Shown here: positions 56,312-64,000 of the stretch, in pieces | Layout: each line of letters opens with the position of its first letter | Numbering within the stretch: position 1 is the first letter of the stretch | NCBI RefSeq assembly: GCF_016861695.1 | Contig: NZ_BOLP01000011.1 | Span: 62,001 to 126,000, forward strand | Reading direction: 5' to 3' | Length of the DNA stretch: 64,000 nucleotides | Source: Levilactobacillus andaensis | Lineage (GTDB): Bacteria; Bacillota; Bacilli; Lactobacillales; Lactobacillaceae | Position numbers and translations under genes: made by a program | Notes under the pieces: generated by a model | Told to the model about the DNA's origin: nothing | The model's database searches: none | The model's input: only the letters and a program-made list of their open reading frames with translations

Positions 56312-56365
56312 AAAAAAAGACACACCTTGGATGGTCCGCAGACAATCCAGCGTGTGTCTTTTTTA
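56312..56365. terminator. Bidirectional terminator after the DUF4044 gene
   Basis: AAAAAAGACACAC / GTGTGTCTTTTTT outer stem with TGGAT / ATCCA inside; A run left, T run right. Confidence 0.92.
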
Positions 56366-56378
56366 TTGACCGCTCACT

Positions 56379-56741
56379 TTACGAACAGTTAGCCAGCTCA
56401 GCTAACGAAGTCGTTATCTCCTCAGCGTCCGGCGTTGGTTGCGCTAACACGGTCAGCAGGTGTTCTCCGATAACAATGATGGGTTCCCCCTGCTCATCCG
56501 TCATCAGTGCCGCATATAACCGTAGTAAGGTCTGCAACGACCGGTACGTTTCTTGCCAGTGCTCGGCTTCACGATTCTCCTGCATGAGGGTCGTGGTCAG
56601 GCTGCGAATATTGCGACTCACCCGCTGTCGAGTGAGTCGTTTTTGTTTGCGCTCTTGAAATACCGGCAGAAACAACGCAACGACCACCGCCAGTAGTTCC
56701 CCCACTGCCTCAAACCAATCAGACCAGGTCCCCAGTTCCAT
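56379..56741 (-). CDS. Hypothetical protein with one N-terminal membrane segment
   Basis: A 120-residue protein I do not recognise. Residues about 7-25 (WFEAVGELLAVVVALFLPVF) form a membrane or re-entrant helix, followed by a basic patch (QERKQKRLTRQRVSR) and a helical domain rich in Leu, Glu and Thr. ATG at 56741 has GGGGGGAG 6 bases ahead. Shares the bidirectional terminator with the DUF4044 gene. Confidence 0.65.
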   Translation of the reverse strand: MELGTWSDWFEAVGELLAVVVALFLPVFQERKQKRLTRQRVSRNIRSLTTTLMQENREAEHWQETYRSLQTLLRLYAALMTDEQGEPIIVIGEHLLTVLAQPTPDAEEITTSLAELANCS

Positions 56742-56864
56742 AAAAATCTCCCCCCCAACGTTCACAGAATACCGCAGCCCGAATGTGGGGCCAAGATACA
56801 TGTGCGCTGAGAGGAGCTGTCTGTTAAGTCATTAACTAAATATTAGAGCTAAGTGCTAAATTTG

Positions 56865-57059
56865 ACCGCACTACGGCTGCCAGGGATTCCGCGGCTGTGG
56901 GGACGCTTCAGACTGGAAAAACACCAGTCTTCTCGCTCGATTTGAAGCCATGTAAAAAGCACATGTCTTCAAAGTCGCCCATGGTGTAGGCTAGCAAAGA
57001 ACGCCAGCCAACGCCATTTTCACGGCCAGCTCCATCCCTGACCTCCTCCGGCTCTGATT
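56865..57059 (+). repeat. Repeat family A, full copy
   Basis: Terminal arms CAGGGAT / ATCCCTG. AGACTGG / CCAGTCT, TTTGAAG with CATGT / ACATG and CTTCAAA (a further paired variant), and ATGGTGT-GGCTAGC-AAAGAAC-GCCAGCC-ACGCCAT. Faces a family B copy at 57151. Confidence 0.9.
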
Positions 57060-57150
57060 GTGCTTAACCATCACAATCGTTAAAAACATTGCACACCGAA
57101 ATCTATACAATCCACCTGATAACGACTATCTCGGTTATCAGAAACACACA

Positions 57151-57316
57151 GTGTAAGCCGAGAGGCCGGCAGATATGGGCTCAGGCGCGTCGTTCTGCTT
57201 AGTTGACGGTGTTCTTCCGTCAGCTTAGCAGAAAACCAAGCTTGAAGACTCGTGATTTTCGAGGCTTCAAGTTGTGTTCGCACCGTTCCAGCCCATATCT
57301 GCCGGCCGGTAAGGCG
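57151..57316 (-). repeat. Repeat family B, minus orientation
   Basis: Terminal arms GGCCGGCAGATATGGGCT / AGCCCATATCTGCCGGCC, perfect over 18 bases. Hairpins TTCTGCTTAG / CTTAGCAGAA around GACGG / CCGTC, and CTTGAAGACTCG / CGAGGCTTCAAG. Confidence 0.93.
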
Positions 57317-57327
57317 AAGACCCGTGC

Positions 57328-59658
57328 CTAATTAGATGACCCCTCGTCGCTGTCTGGTTGCTTGTAGACTTGGCGGGGCTTGCTGCCCTCTTGGGGGCCG
57401 ATGTAGCCACGCTGTTCGAGGTCATCCATGATACGTGCCGCCCGGTTATAGCCGATGCGGAACTGGCGTTGTAAGAGTGACGTGCTGGCCTTTTGCTGGT
57501 CGACCACGAACTTCAACGCATCGTCGAATAAGTCATCGTCGCTGTCGCCAGCGTCTTCTTGTTGAAGCTCCTCGTCAGTCACCATCATATCCTCATCGTA
57601 ATCGGCCGATTGTTGTTGCTTGATGAAATCAACCACGTTAGAGACGTCTTCATCTGGGATAAACGCCCCCTGGACCCGGACTGGCGAATTGGCATCGACT
57701 GGTTGGTAAAGCATATCCCCCCGTCCCAACAACTTTTCCGCCCCATTGGCGTCTAAAATTGTCCGGGAATCGATCCCACTGGAGACCGCAAAGGCAATCC
57801 GTGATGGCACGTTGGCCTTAATTAGTCCGGTAATAACGTCCACAGATGGCCGTTGGGTAGCTAAAATCATGTGTACCCCGGCGGCCCGCCCCATTTGGGC
57901 CAAGCGAATAATGGCGTCTTCGACTTCATTGGAGACCGTCATCATCAAGTCCGCCAATTCATCAACAACGACCACAATGTACGGCAACGTTGGCCGGTCC
58001 TGGCCGTCCTCAGCGTTGGCCTTCTGAACAAAGGCATTGTACCCGGAAATTTTTCGTTGACCGAACTGTGAAAATAATTCGTAGCGTCGTTCCATTTCGG
58101 CAACGACCTTATGCAGTGCTCGGGCGGCCTTTTTAGGCTCCGAGACGACTGGCGTGAGCAAATGAGGAATCCCATTGTACACGCTCAGCTCAACCTTCTT
58201 GGGGTCGATCAGCATCAATTTCAGCTGATCCGGCCGGGCGTTCATCAACATACTGGTAATGATGCCATTAATGGCCACCGACTTCCCACTCCCGGTTGCC
58301 CCGGCAATCAGGAGATGGGGCATCTTCGTGAGGTCCATCATGACGACCTGCCCCGTCACGTTCCGGCCCAAAGGAACTTCCAGTGGCTTGTTGGGATGCG
58401 CTGGTTGGGCTTCAACGACGTCGCGGAAAGAAACCGTTGAGACTTCCTTGTTTGGCACTTCGATCCCAATCAAGGATTTTCCGGGAATCGGCGCTTGAAT
58501 CCGAATTCCCTTCGCGGCCAGTGCCAAAGCCAAGTCGTCCGCTAAATTCACAATGCGAGAGACTTTGACCCCAATTGCGGGATGAAGTTCGTACTCGGTC
58601 ACGGATGGCCCTAAACTAACATTTTTAACCTCTGCATCGACACCAAAACTATCTAACGTCTGCTTCAGAATCTTAGTATTTGCGTCAATGGCATTGACCT
58701 CAGCTGTTTGATCAGTTGGTGGTACCTGCTTTAACAGGTCTGCCTGTGGCAACTGGTAATTGGGATCAACCGGCGTGGTGCTGACCAATGAATCCGCGGG
58801 GTCGGCTTCTTCAGTCGCCGGTTCTGCCGCCGAACTTGCTGCTGGCTTAGACGTTTCGTTGGCCGCCACCGTAATATGATAACTCGGTTCTTCACTAGTT
58901 GGCTGCGCAGAACTTCGCGGTTCTGGTAGCTCCTTGTCATCCGGATCAAGTGGGGTGACCGTCTTCGGTTGTCGTTGTTCACGTTGAGCGTGCTTTTCTT
59001 TAGCCAACTCACCGCCACGCTTGAGCGCGTCCCCGCTGGCTTGGACCCCCTGACTTAAGGTATGCCAAGCCATCAGCGCCCACCGTTCGATATCGGCAAG
59101 TGGAATCTGGAAGAAAACGATGACCCCGGCGACCATGATCAGCCAAGCGGCGATCTGCGCCCCAATCAGAGCGATCAGCCAAGCCACAATACTGAGTTCA
59201 AAGGCCCCAATGACCCCACCACCCAGCTGCGACGTCAGACCACCGGTCCAAAGATCGGCGAGTCCCGCATGCCAAATAGTCGTCAAAAATTGGCTGTGCT
59301 GATTGACATCCACAAAATGATTCGCGGTAATCCATAAGAGCCAGCCTGCATAACCCAGACCACTCCCCACTAAATAATGGCGCGCAATGTGCGGCCAAGT
59401 CCCCGTGAGTGCTAGGGCAACTCCCAGTGCGCCCACGATGACGAGACCAAATTGATAAGTATCCCCAATGACCAATCGAACTAAATTTGCACAGAGTGTT
59501 CCCAATAGCCCTAGATTAAAGATTCCTAGAGCAGCCAGCGCAATCAGAACAAGACCAATGACATTGCTGGTATAGGGAAACGGCTGTGTGCTCTTGCGGC
59601 GGCGTTTGGTTGGTTTCCGTTTTGCTGGACGTCGCGTTGTTTTTCTCTTGGTAGCCAA
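57328..59658 (-). CDS. ftsK: DNA translocase FtsK/SpoIIIE
   Basis: A 776-residue membrane-anchored motor that pumps chromosome ends through the closing septum. Basic N-terminus, four membrane helices (about 30-200), a linker, the alpha-beta motor with Walker [18 protein letters not shown] (about 455) and Walker [14 protein letters not shown] (about 570), [27 protein letters not shown], and the C-terminal winged-helix gamma domain ([28 protein letters not shown]). It starts with TTG at 59658: AAAGGGGG lies 7 bases ahead, whereas the upstream ATG codons overlap that site. Confidence 0.95.
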   Translation of the reverse strand: MATKRKTTRRPAKRKPTKRRRKSTQPFPYTSNVIGLVLIALAALGIFNLGLLGTLCANLVRLVIGDTYQFGLVIVGALGVALALTGTWPHIARHYLVGSGLGYAGWLLWITANHFVDVNQHSQFLTTIWHAGLADLWTGGLTSQLGGGVIGAFELSIVAWLIALIGAQIAAWLIMVAGVIVFFQIPLADIERWALMAWHTLSQGVQASGDALKRGGELAKEKHAQREQRQPKTVTPLDPDDKELPEPRSSAQPTSEEPSYHITVAANETSKPAASSAAEPATEEADPADSLVSTTPVDPNYQLPQADLLKQVPPTDQTAEVNAIDANTKILKQTLDSFGVDAEVKNVSLGPSVTEYELHPAIGVKVSRIVNLADDLALALAAKGIRIQAPIPGKSLIGIEVPNKEVSTVSFRDVVEAQPAHPNKPLEVPLGRNVTGQVVMMDLTKMPHLLIAGATGSGKSVAINGIITSMLMNARPDQLKLMLIDPKKVELSVYNGIPHLLTPVVSEPKKAARALHKVVAEMERRYELFSQFGQRKISGYNAFVQKANAEDGQDRPTLPYIVVVVDELADLMMTVSNEVEDAIIRLAQMGRAAGVHMILATQRPSVDVITGLIKANVPSRIAFAVSSGIDSRTILDANGAEKLLGRGDMLYQPVDANSPVRVQGAFIPDEDVSNVVDFIKQQQSADYDEDMMVTDEELQQEDAGDSDDDLFDDALKFVVDQQKASTSLLQRQFRIGYNRAARIMDDLEQRGYIGPQEGSKPRQVYKQPDSDEGSSN

Positions 59659-59736
59659 CCGACTGCCCCCTTTCATCATGAACTATTCATTTGACAACAA
59701 TATTGATCTTAAAATTAGGCAACATGGTGGTACCCT

Positions 59737-59902
59737 CGCCTTACCGGCCGCCAGATATGGGCTGGAACGGTGCGGACACAACTTGAAGCCTCGAAAATTC
59801 CGAGTCTACAAGGTTGGTCTTCTGCTAAGCCGGCGGAAAAATACCGCCGACCAAGCAGAACGACGCGCCTGAGCCCATATTTGGCGACCTCACGGCTTAC
59901 AC
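59737..59902 (+). repeat. Repeat family B, full copy
   Basis: Terminal arms CCGCCAGATATGGGCT / AGCCCATATTTGGCG: compared with other copies the GGC/GCC pairs are swapped to GCC/GGC on both sides, and one G-C has become G-U. Inner hairpins CTTGAAG-CTCG / CGAG-CTACAAG and TTCTGCT.CGGCGG / CCGCCG.AGCAGAA. Confidence 0.92.
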
Positions 59903-60009
59903 TAATGTTCTGTGGCAACTGAAATTATGACTACAAAAGTCGCTATCGTTTGGACCGCAACAGTCACATTAAGCGTGTCCTGCAACCATTATCGTAGTCG
60001 AAAGCAATC

Positions 60010-60196
60010 AGAGCCGGAGGATGCCAGGGATGTAGCCAGCCGTGTCGACGATGTTAGCCGGGGTTCTTTCCCGGGTTACATCGTGGGACGACCTGGAAGA
60101 CACGTGATTTTCGTGGCTTTCAGGCGAGCCGGAAGCCCGTACTTTGGCTGAAGGCGTTCCCCATGGCAAGCGGAATCCCTGGCAACCGCAGTGCGG
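60010..60196 (-). repeat. Repeat family A, minus orientation
   Basis: Ends GCCAGGGATG and ATCCCTGGCAACCGCAGTGCGG. Hairpin CGATGTTAGCCGGG / CCCGGGTTACATCG; second hairpin CGTGGCTTTCAGG / CCTGGAAGACACG. Confidence 0.92.
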
Positions 60197-60229
60197 ACAA
60201 TTCCATGCAACCTATCATTAATGTTTTAC

Positions 60230-60742
60230 TTATTTAAGTTTATCATGTGGGTACTGGTGAACCCGCTCTAACTTAGGGAATTGTTGTTGCCGCAAGACTT
60301 CATAGATAACGATGGCGGCACTATTGGACAAGTTGAGGGCCCGAATATGCGTGTCATCTTGCGGAATCCGGATGCACTTCTCAGCGTGCTTGCGCATGAA
60401 GGGTTCAGGTAAGCCTGTCGTTTCCTTCCCGAATAGGAAGTAGTGATCATTTTCGTTCACACTATAATCAGGCTCCGTGTAATCTTGGTCGGCAAATTTT
60501 GAAACTAAGTAAAGTTGGGTTGGATCAGGAATAGAGTCTAAAAAGGCTGGTAAGTTTTCGTGGTAACGCACGTCAACCTTGTCCCAGTAATCCAAGCCAG
60601 CCCGCTTCAAATGCGCGTCATCGACCGAAAAACCTAATGGCTTGATAAGATCCAGAATTGTATCGGTTCCGGCACAGGTCCGGGCAATATTTCCCGTGTT
60701 CGCTGGAAATAGCGGTTCAAATAAGGCAATATGATTCGTCAT
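60230..60742 (-). CDS. trmL: tRNA (cytidine/uridine-34 2'-O)-methyltransferase
   Basis: A 170-residue SPOUT methyltransferase that modifies the wobble base of tRNA-Leu. NHIALFEPLFPANTGNIARTCAGT at the start, YFLFGKETTGLPEPFM (knot, about 100), and CIRIPQDDTHIRALNLSNSAAIVIYE (C-terminal SAM loop, about 125) are diagnostic. ATG at 60742 with a GAGAAGAG site ahead; the upstream 19 codons have none. Confidence 0.95.
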   Translation of the reverse strand: MTNHIALFEPLFPANTGNIARTCAGTDTILDLIKPLGFSVDDAHLKRAGLDYWDKVDVRYHENLPAFLDSIPDPTQLYLVSKFADQDYTEPDYSVNENDHYFLFGKETTGLPEPFMRKHAEKCIRIPQDDTHIRALNLSNSAAIVIYEVLRQQQFPKLERVHQYPHDKLK

Positions 60743-61052
60743 AAATTCTCTTCTCCGTTCTGTTATCAAACATTCGTTCTGTTCCATTATTATAGCCATT
60801 TCACCCGGGCTTTGACAAGGGTTCTCGCCCGGAGAATATGACTCTTTTACCCGGTACGATCACTAAATTTTGGGCAGAAAAAAAGCAGGTCCTCGGTGTG
60901 GGCACGGCGAGGATCTACTCTAGTGAAGTGCTACTTGCCAGCCACCAACAGTTATTGGCTGATGTCGACTGTCAAACGATTTCTCATGGCTTAATATAAC
61001 ATCCCACTGTTAGCTCTGCAAGCTTTTTTCACAAATTCTTCAAACGTTTTAC
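60743..61052. other. Gene-free region between rlmA and trmL
   Basis: No reading frame. On the minus strand it contains CAGCCA / TGGCTG at about 60939-60962 and the terminator described next, so the rlmA transcript probably has a long structured 3' part; a separate small RNA is possible but unsupported. Confidence 0.35.
60878..60916 (-). terminator. Probable terminator of the AI-2E/rlmA transcript
   Basis: GATCCTCG / CGAGGACC (one A-C mismatch) with T7 soon after, on the minus strand. Confidence 0.6.
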
Positions 61053-61904
61053 TTAAGGTTGTTGAGCAATTAGGAGGGTCACATCTACCGTAATTTCTGG
61101 GAACGGGTTAGCCTTGACCTCTGCCAAACGTTCCTCGTTAGCCCCCCAATGCATTGGCGTCATCAGCATCAAATCAGGGAAAAGTTCCGGCGTGACGGGG
61201 ACCTGATAACGAATGCGTTCGGCCGTTGCCGTTGGGTAATGTTCTTTGAACAAACTAAGCACATTGCCATTATCGTAAGTCGCATGGGCACTCCCGGCCG
61301 GAAAAATGGCCTGCCGCAATTCGATCAAGTAGTCCGAGTTTGGAATGACCTTCAGTAGTTGGCCCCCGGGTGCCAGTACCCGGTTAAACTCTTTGTAGGC
61401 TGAGGGTGAAAAGAGGTCCAGAATCGCCGTAAACTGGTGGTCAGCAAATGGCATCTGCGCCAGATCCGCCACACAGAAGAAGGCCCCGCCATCCAGTTGC
61501 GTTGCCAAGTTGATTCCCGGCTTGGAGAGGTCGAAGCCGACCGCTGCGTCCTGACCATTACGTTGCGCCAACACATCGTTTAACGGCGTGCCCTCACCAC
61601 AGCCAACATCTAAAATGGTCTGTGGCGTTGCGGGAAGCTTCGCCGCAAACGCATCCGTAATCCCAGCAAAGAGACCGGCTTGCAGCATTCGGCGCCGCGC
61701 AGCTAACATGGCGCTGTCATATTCACTCGCCACGGCCCGCTGCATGAAATACAGGGTCCCCTTCTTTGACAGATCCACGTTATGCCCATTGGGACAAACG
61801 AGGCTGTGACCTTCGACTTCTGCGTACGGACTCAAGCAAACTGGACACCGAAAAAGTTGCGTATGTTGTGCTAAAAAGGCCGCCGCCTGATCAATTTTCT
61901 TCAT
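61053..61904 (-). CDS. rlmA: 23S rRNA (guanine-N1)-methyltransferase, RlmA/TlrB-like
   Basis: A 283-residue SAM methyltransferase. The N-terminal zinc finger FRCPVCLSPY...LVCPNGHNVDLSKKGTLYF (about 18-53) is diagnostic of RlmA; the SAM motif ILDVGCGEGTPL is near residue 93. It methylates G745 or G748 in 23S rRNA; in Gram-positives the RlmA(II) site G748 is usual. Overlaps the AI-2E gene stop by 14 bases, GGAG ahead of the ATG. Confidence 0.9.
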   Translation of the reverse strand: MKKIDQAAAFLAQHTQLFRCPVCLSPYAEVEGHSLVCPNGHNVDLSKKGTLYFMQRAVASEYDSAMLAARRRMLQAGLFAGITDAFAAKLPATPQTILDVGCGEGTPLNDVLAQRNGQDAAVGFDLSKPGINLATQLDGGAFFCVADLAQMPFADHQFTAILDLFSPSAYKEFNRVLAPGGQLLKVIPNSDYLIELRQAIFPAGSAHATYDNGNVLSLFKEHYPTATAERIRYQVPVTPELFPDLMLMTPMHWGANEERLAEVKANPFPEITVDVTLLIAQQP

Positions 61905-63054
61905 TTATATTTTCTCCTTGTTGCTCATAGCCACCATTGAATTTTTGATACCAACGGAAAATTTCCGTTGCCACGACTCGAATTACCGCATAGCCCGGAA
62001 TCCCTAAAATCACTCCCAGCACACCAAAGGCCTTTCCAGAAATCAACAGGATAAAAATGATCGTTAGCGGATGAATTTTCAGTGAACTCCCCAAGACTAA
62101 TGGTGAGATGAGTCGGCCTTCCAGCGTTTGCTCAACGATAAAGACGATCAGGACCTTAACCAGCATCCATGGTGAAATGAACGCCGCAACCACGACCGCT
62201 GGAATCATGGCTAAAAATGATCCGAGGTAAGGGACCAAATTTAAAACGCCAGCGACGATTCCCAGTAACAATGCGAAGCGCAAGCCGACAATTAGAAATC
62301 CCAAGTAGAACAAGACGGCGACGATAAAGGCCACAATCAATTGTCCCCGCACATAATTGCTCACCTGACGATTCATCTCCGTCAGTAAATTAACGGCTGA
62401 CTGGCGGTGTTTAACCGGCAATAGTCGTGACAAATAATCCGGCAATTGGTGGCCATCGCGTAACAGATAGAATAGAATGAATGGCGCCGTGACGACCGCT
62501 ACCACGATTGAGACGACCCGACTCACAATGCCGCCGACTGAGGAGAACGTGCTCTTCGCCAACCCCGAAATCGCCGTGGAAGAACTCTTGGAAAGCTGCT
62601 GATTGAATTGATCCAGCTGTTTGCGGACCCCATTTAACCGGTCATCTTGTAGCCACTGCATACTGGTCTGCGTCATCTGATGCCAGTATTGCGGCCACTC
62701 CGTGATCAGCGTGGTCGTCTGGCGTTGCACCATCGGAATCAGACTAATGATGCCCCAAGCGATGAGGAGAGCCAAAATAATGAAGAGACCGATAATCGAC
62801 CAACTTCGCCGAACCCGGTATCGTTCCAATCGATCCACTAGCGGATTGAGTAAATAATACCCCACTCCCGCTAAAATAATCGGCAAGCCTAGAATCTGTC
62901 CCACCAAAATAAATGGCGTTGCGAGCCACGGGACTTTACTTATCACTAATAGAATGAGTAAAATGAGGAGCGTGATTGTTAAGATAGAAACTAAACGGTT
63001 GTTGACCACCCAGTTCCAGAACCACGACCGATGCTCCTTAGAGTCTGTCTTCAA
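61891..63054 (-). CDS. AI-2E family membrane transporter
   Basis: A 387-residue membrane protein with seven to eight helices. DUF20/AI-2E family features: VGRILGLP-like start, YLLNPLVDRLERYRVRRSWSI, LIGLRFALLLGIVAGVLNLVPYLGSFLAMIPA, EQTLEGRLISPLVLGSSLKIHPLTIIFILLISGKAFGVLGVILGIPGYAV. Members act in autoinducer or ion export; here function is open. The start is taken as TTG at 63054 because AGGAGGG lies about 7 bases upstream. Its end overlaps rlmA by 14 bases. Confidence 0.87.
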   Translation of the reverse strand: MKTDSKEHRSWFWNWVVNNRLVSILTITLLILLILLVISKVPWLATPFILVGQILGLPIILAGVGYYLLNPLVDRLERYRVRRSWSIIGLFIILALLIAWGIISLIPMVQRQTTTLITEWPQYWHQMTQTSMQWLQDDRLNGVRKQLDQFNQQLSKSSSTAISGLAKSTFSSVGGIVSRVVSIVVAVVTAPFILFYLLRDGHQLPDYLSRLLPVKHRQSAVNLLTEMNRQVSNYVRGQLIVAFIVAVLFYLGFLIVGLRFALLLGIVAGVLNLVPYLGSFLAMIPAVVVAAFISPWMLVKVLIVFIVEQTLEGRLISPLVLGSSLKIHPLTIIFILLISGKAFGVLGVILGIPGYAVIRVVATEIFRWYQKFNGGYEQQGENINEEN

Positions 63055-63130
63055 TGAGGTCCCTCCTAAGAAATAGTGCGTATATTGTACCATACTGTTA
63101 GCCGCTTTGCTGAATGCGGCCAGAGAAAGG

Positions 63131-63766
63131 ATGACGATTTTGCTATTAGTTGAACCGTTACTAGAAAATTATTCTGAACTACCCAATGCCATTACGGCAG
63201 GAGCGAAACGAATTGCTCTAGCCGATAACCTTGCTGTTGGTGGCACCACCGTTAGTAAGGGGGTGATGGGTGAAGCTGTCCGTTACGCTCATGAACACCA
63301 AGTAACCCTTGACCTGATCATCGCACCCCGGGGTGGAAACACACCCTACAATGATGTTGAAATTAAGATGATGGAGGCTGACTTGTTAGAGGCCCAACAA
63401 TTAGGCGTTGATGGCGTTATTTTTGGCGCGCTGACGACCCAACATCAACTCGACAAAGAGGCTCTCAGTCCATTAATTGCCGCTGCCGGTGGCATGACCA
63501 TGACCTTTAGTTTAGACTTCGATGCTATTCGGCCGCAGGACCGCGGTGCAGCGCTCGATTGGCTCGCTGATCAAGGATTTGAACACATTTTAAGTGCCGG
63601 TACAGCTACCGATGACCGGATTGCGGATTGGACGGCTTCTAAACGTTTGGCGGATGCGGATGGTTTAATCTTAATGCCAGCAAACGTGACTGCCCAGGAA
63701 ACAACTACCTTGAGCGACCAGCTTGGCCTAAACCTCTTTTACGGTCAACATGTTTTGAATTTCTAG
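63131..63766 (+). CDS. cutC: CutC family protein
   Basis: A 211-residue TIM-barrel protein of the CutC family, once linked to copper homeostasis, but the chemistry is unknown. GAKRIALADNLAVGGTTVSKGVMG, IIAPRGGNTPYNDVEIKMMEADL (the metal/ligand loop, IRPRGGDF in relatives) and LGVDGVIFGALT are typical. Start unsure: ATG at 63131 touches its AGAAAGG site, TTG at 63140 has it 9 bases away. Divergent from the AI-2E gene, 76 bases apart. Terminator follows. Confidence 0.88.
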   Translation: MTILLLVEPLLENYSELPNAITAGAKRIALADNLAVGGTTVSKGVMGEAVRYAHEHQVTLDLIIAPRGGNTPYNDVEIKMMEADLLEAQQLGVDGVIFGALTTQHQLDKEALSPLIAAAGGMTMTFSLDFDAIRPQDRGAALDWLADQGFEHILSAGTATDDRIADWTASKRLADADGLILMPANVTAQETTTLSDQLGLNLFYGQHVLNF

Positions 63767-63773
63767 CACCTAC

Positions 63774-63817
63774 AAAAGACCTAGCAGTGGGATTGGCGCA
63801 CTGCTAGGCCTTTTTTT
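63774..63817 (+). terminator. Terminator of cutC
   Basis: AAAG-CCTAGCAGTG / CACTGCTAGG-CTTT with T7 to follow, a 10-bp core stem. Confidence 0.93.
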
Positions 63818-63818
63818 G

Positions 63819-64000
63819 CGAACTCCCAGTGAGTTTTTTCAAAGGTTACCCTTCAAAATCACATTCACCGTTAAACTAAGCGAGCTGACACGTGGGCCTA
63901 CCGTCTAAGCCCACGCACTGTGTGTCAGTCTCTCCTGGTTTCCCGTTGCCGCAAAGTCCCCTAACTCATGCCCATAGTAGCACGATGAAATCCACCCGGT
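63819..64000. other. Structured region at the window end, unassigned
   Basis: CTGACAC-GTGGGC / GCCCAC-...-GTGTCAG (63885-63928) forms a long stem with loop CTACCGTCTAA. Flanking sequence shows no gene. It may be the leader or end of an RNA cut by the window edge. Confidence 0.4.

Overview
The window is chromosomal DNA of a low-GC Gram-positive bacterium of the Lactobacillaceae, most likely a heterofermentative Levilactobacillus-type species. The genus is an inference from gene families and order: a DUF1831 gene next to a cysteine desulfurase, a DUF3397 and a DUF4044 gene beside the mraZ-ftsZ cluster, a Ser/Thr-rich LysM-NlpC/P60 hydrolase, and an ileS T-box. No rRNA, tRNA, CRISPR array, prophage or plasmid gene was seen. 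Almost all genes lie on the minus strand.

Layout. 0-3 kb: 3' part of RNase J1 and a diacylglycerol-kinase-family lipid kinase. 3-9 kb: cell-wall region (LysM-NlpC/P60 secreted hydrolase, DUF1002 secreted protein, SH3-NlpC/P60 enzyme) plus a lone tnpB. 9.5-14 kb: pentose metabolism (transketolase, ribokinase, RbsR-like LacI repressor). 14-22.4 kb: aldo/keto reductase, MurQ, amidase-OppA pair, and an amino-acid ABC binding protein plus permease without an ATPase. 22.6-36.8 kb: prs, recD2, TPR protein, phosphoglycerate mutase-like gene, mnmA, then a plus-strand ABC-2 exporter cassette with a NUDIX gene, then the minus-strand operon csp-nudF-(94 aa)-mtnN-iscS-DUF1831. 37.5-56 kb: the division and cell-wall (dcw) region in transcription order mraZ-rsmH-ftsL-pbp2-mraY // murD-murG-divIB-ftsA-ftsZ-sepF-ylmG-ylmH-divIVA // T-box-ileS. 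56-64 kb: DUF3397, DUF4044, ftsK, trmL, an AI-2E family permease overlapping rlmA, and cutC.

The most striking content is intergenic. Two related families of about 165-195 bp repeats (called A and B here) occur in many of the larger gaps, and a third family (C, about 110 bp) occurs twice. All fold into nested hairpins, and copies differ by paired substitutions on both sides of the same stem, so the fold is being kept while the sequence drifts. A and B share a hairpin of type TTGAAG...CTTCAA, a second hairpin of type TAAGCCGG...CCGNCTAA, and a recurring AAGAAC-like loop. Where two elements share a gap, the left one is in + orientation and the right one in - orientation, so A(+)-B(-) and B(+)-A(-) look like one composite element in two directions. 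Two such pairs sit inside long cluster gaps: one between the ileS T-box leader and ileS itself, another between mraY and murD. I cannot tell from the sequence alone whether they act as RNA, as DNA hairpins or as non-autonomous mobile elements.

Regulatory signals read directly include the Ile T-box (specifier AUC), three 10-bp-spaced GTGG boxes ahead of mraZ, a 14-bp perfect palindrome overlapping the rbsK promoter, a repeated TAAATTGGTATA box over the tkt -10 region, and cre-like sites.
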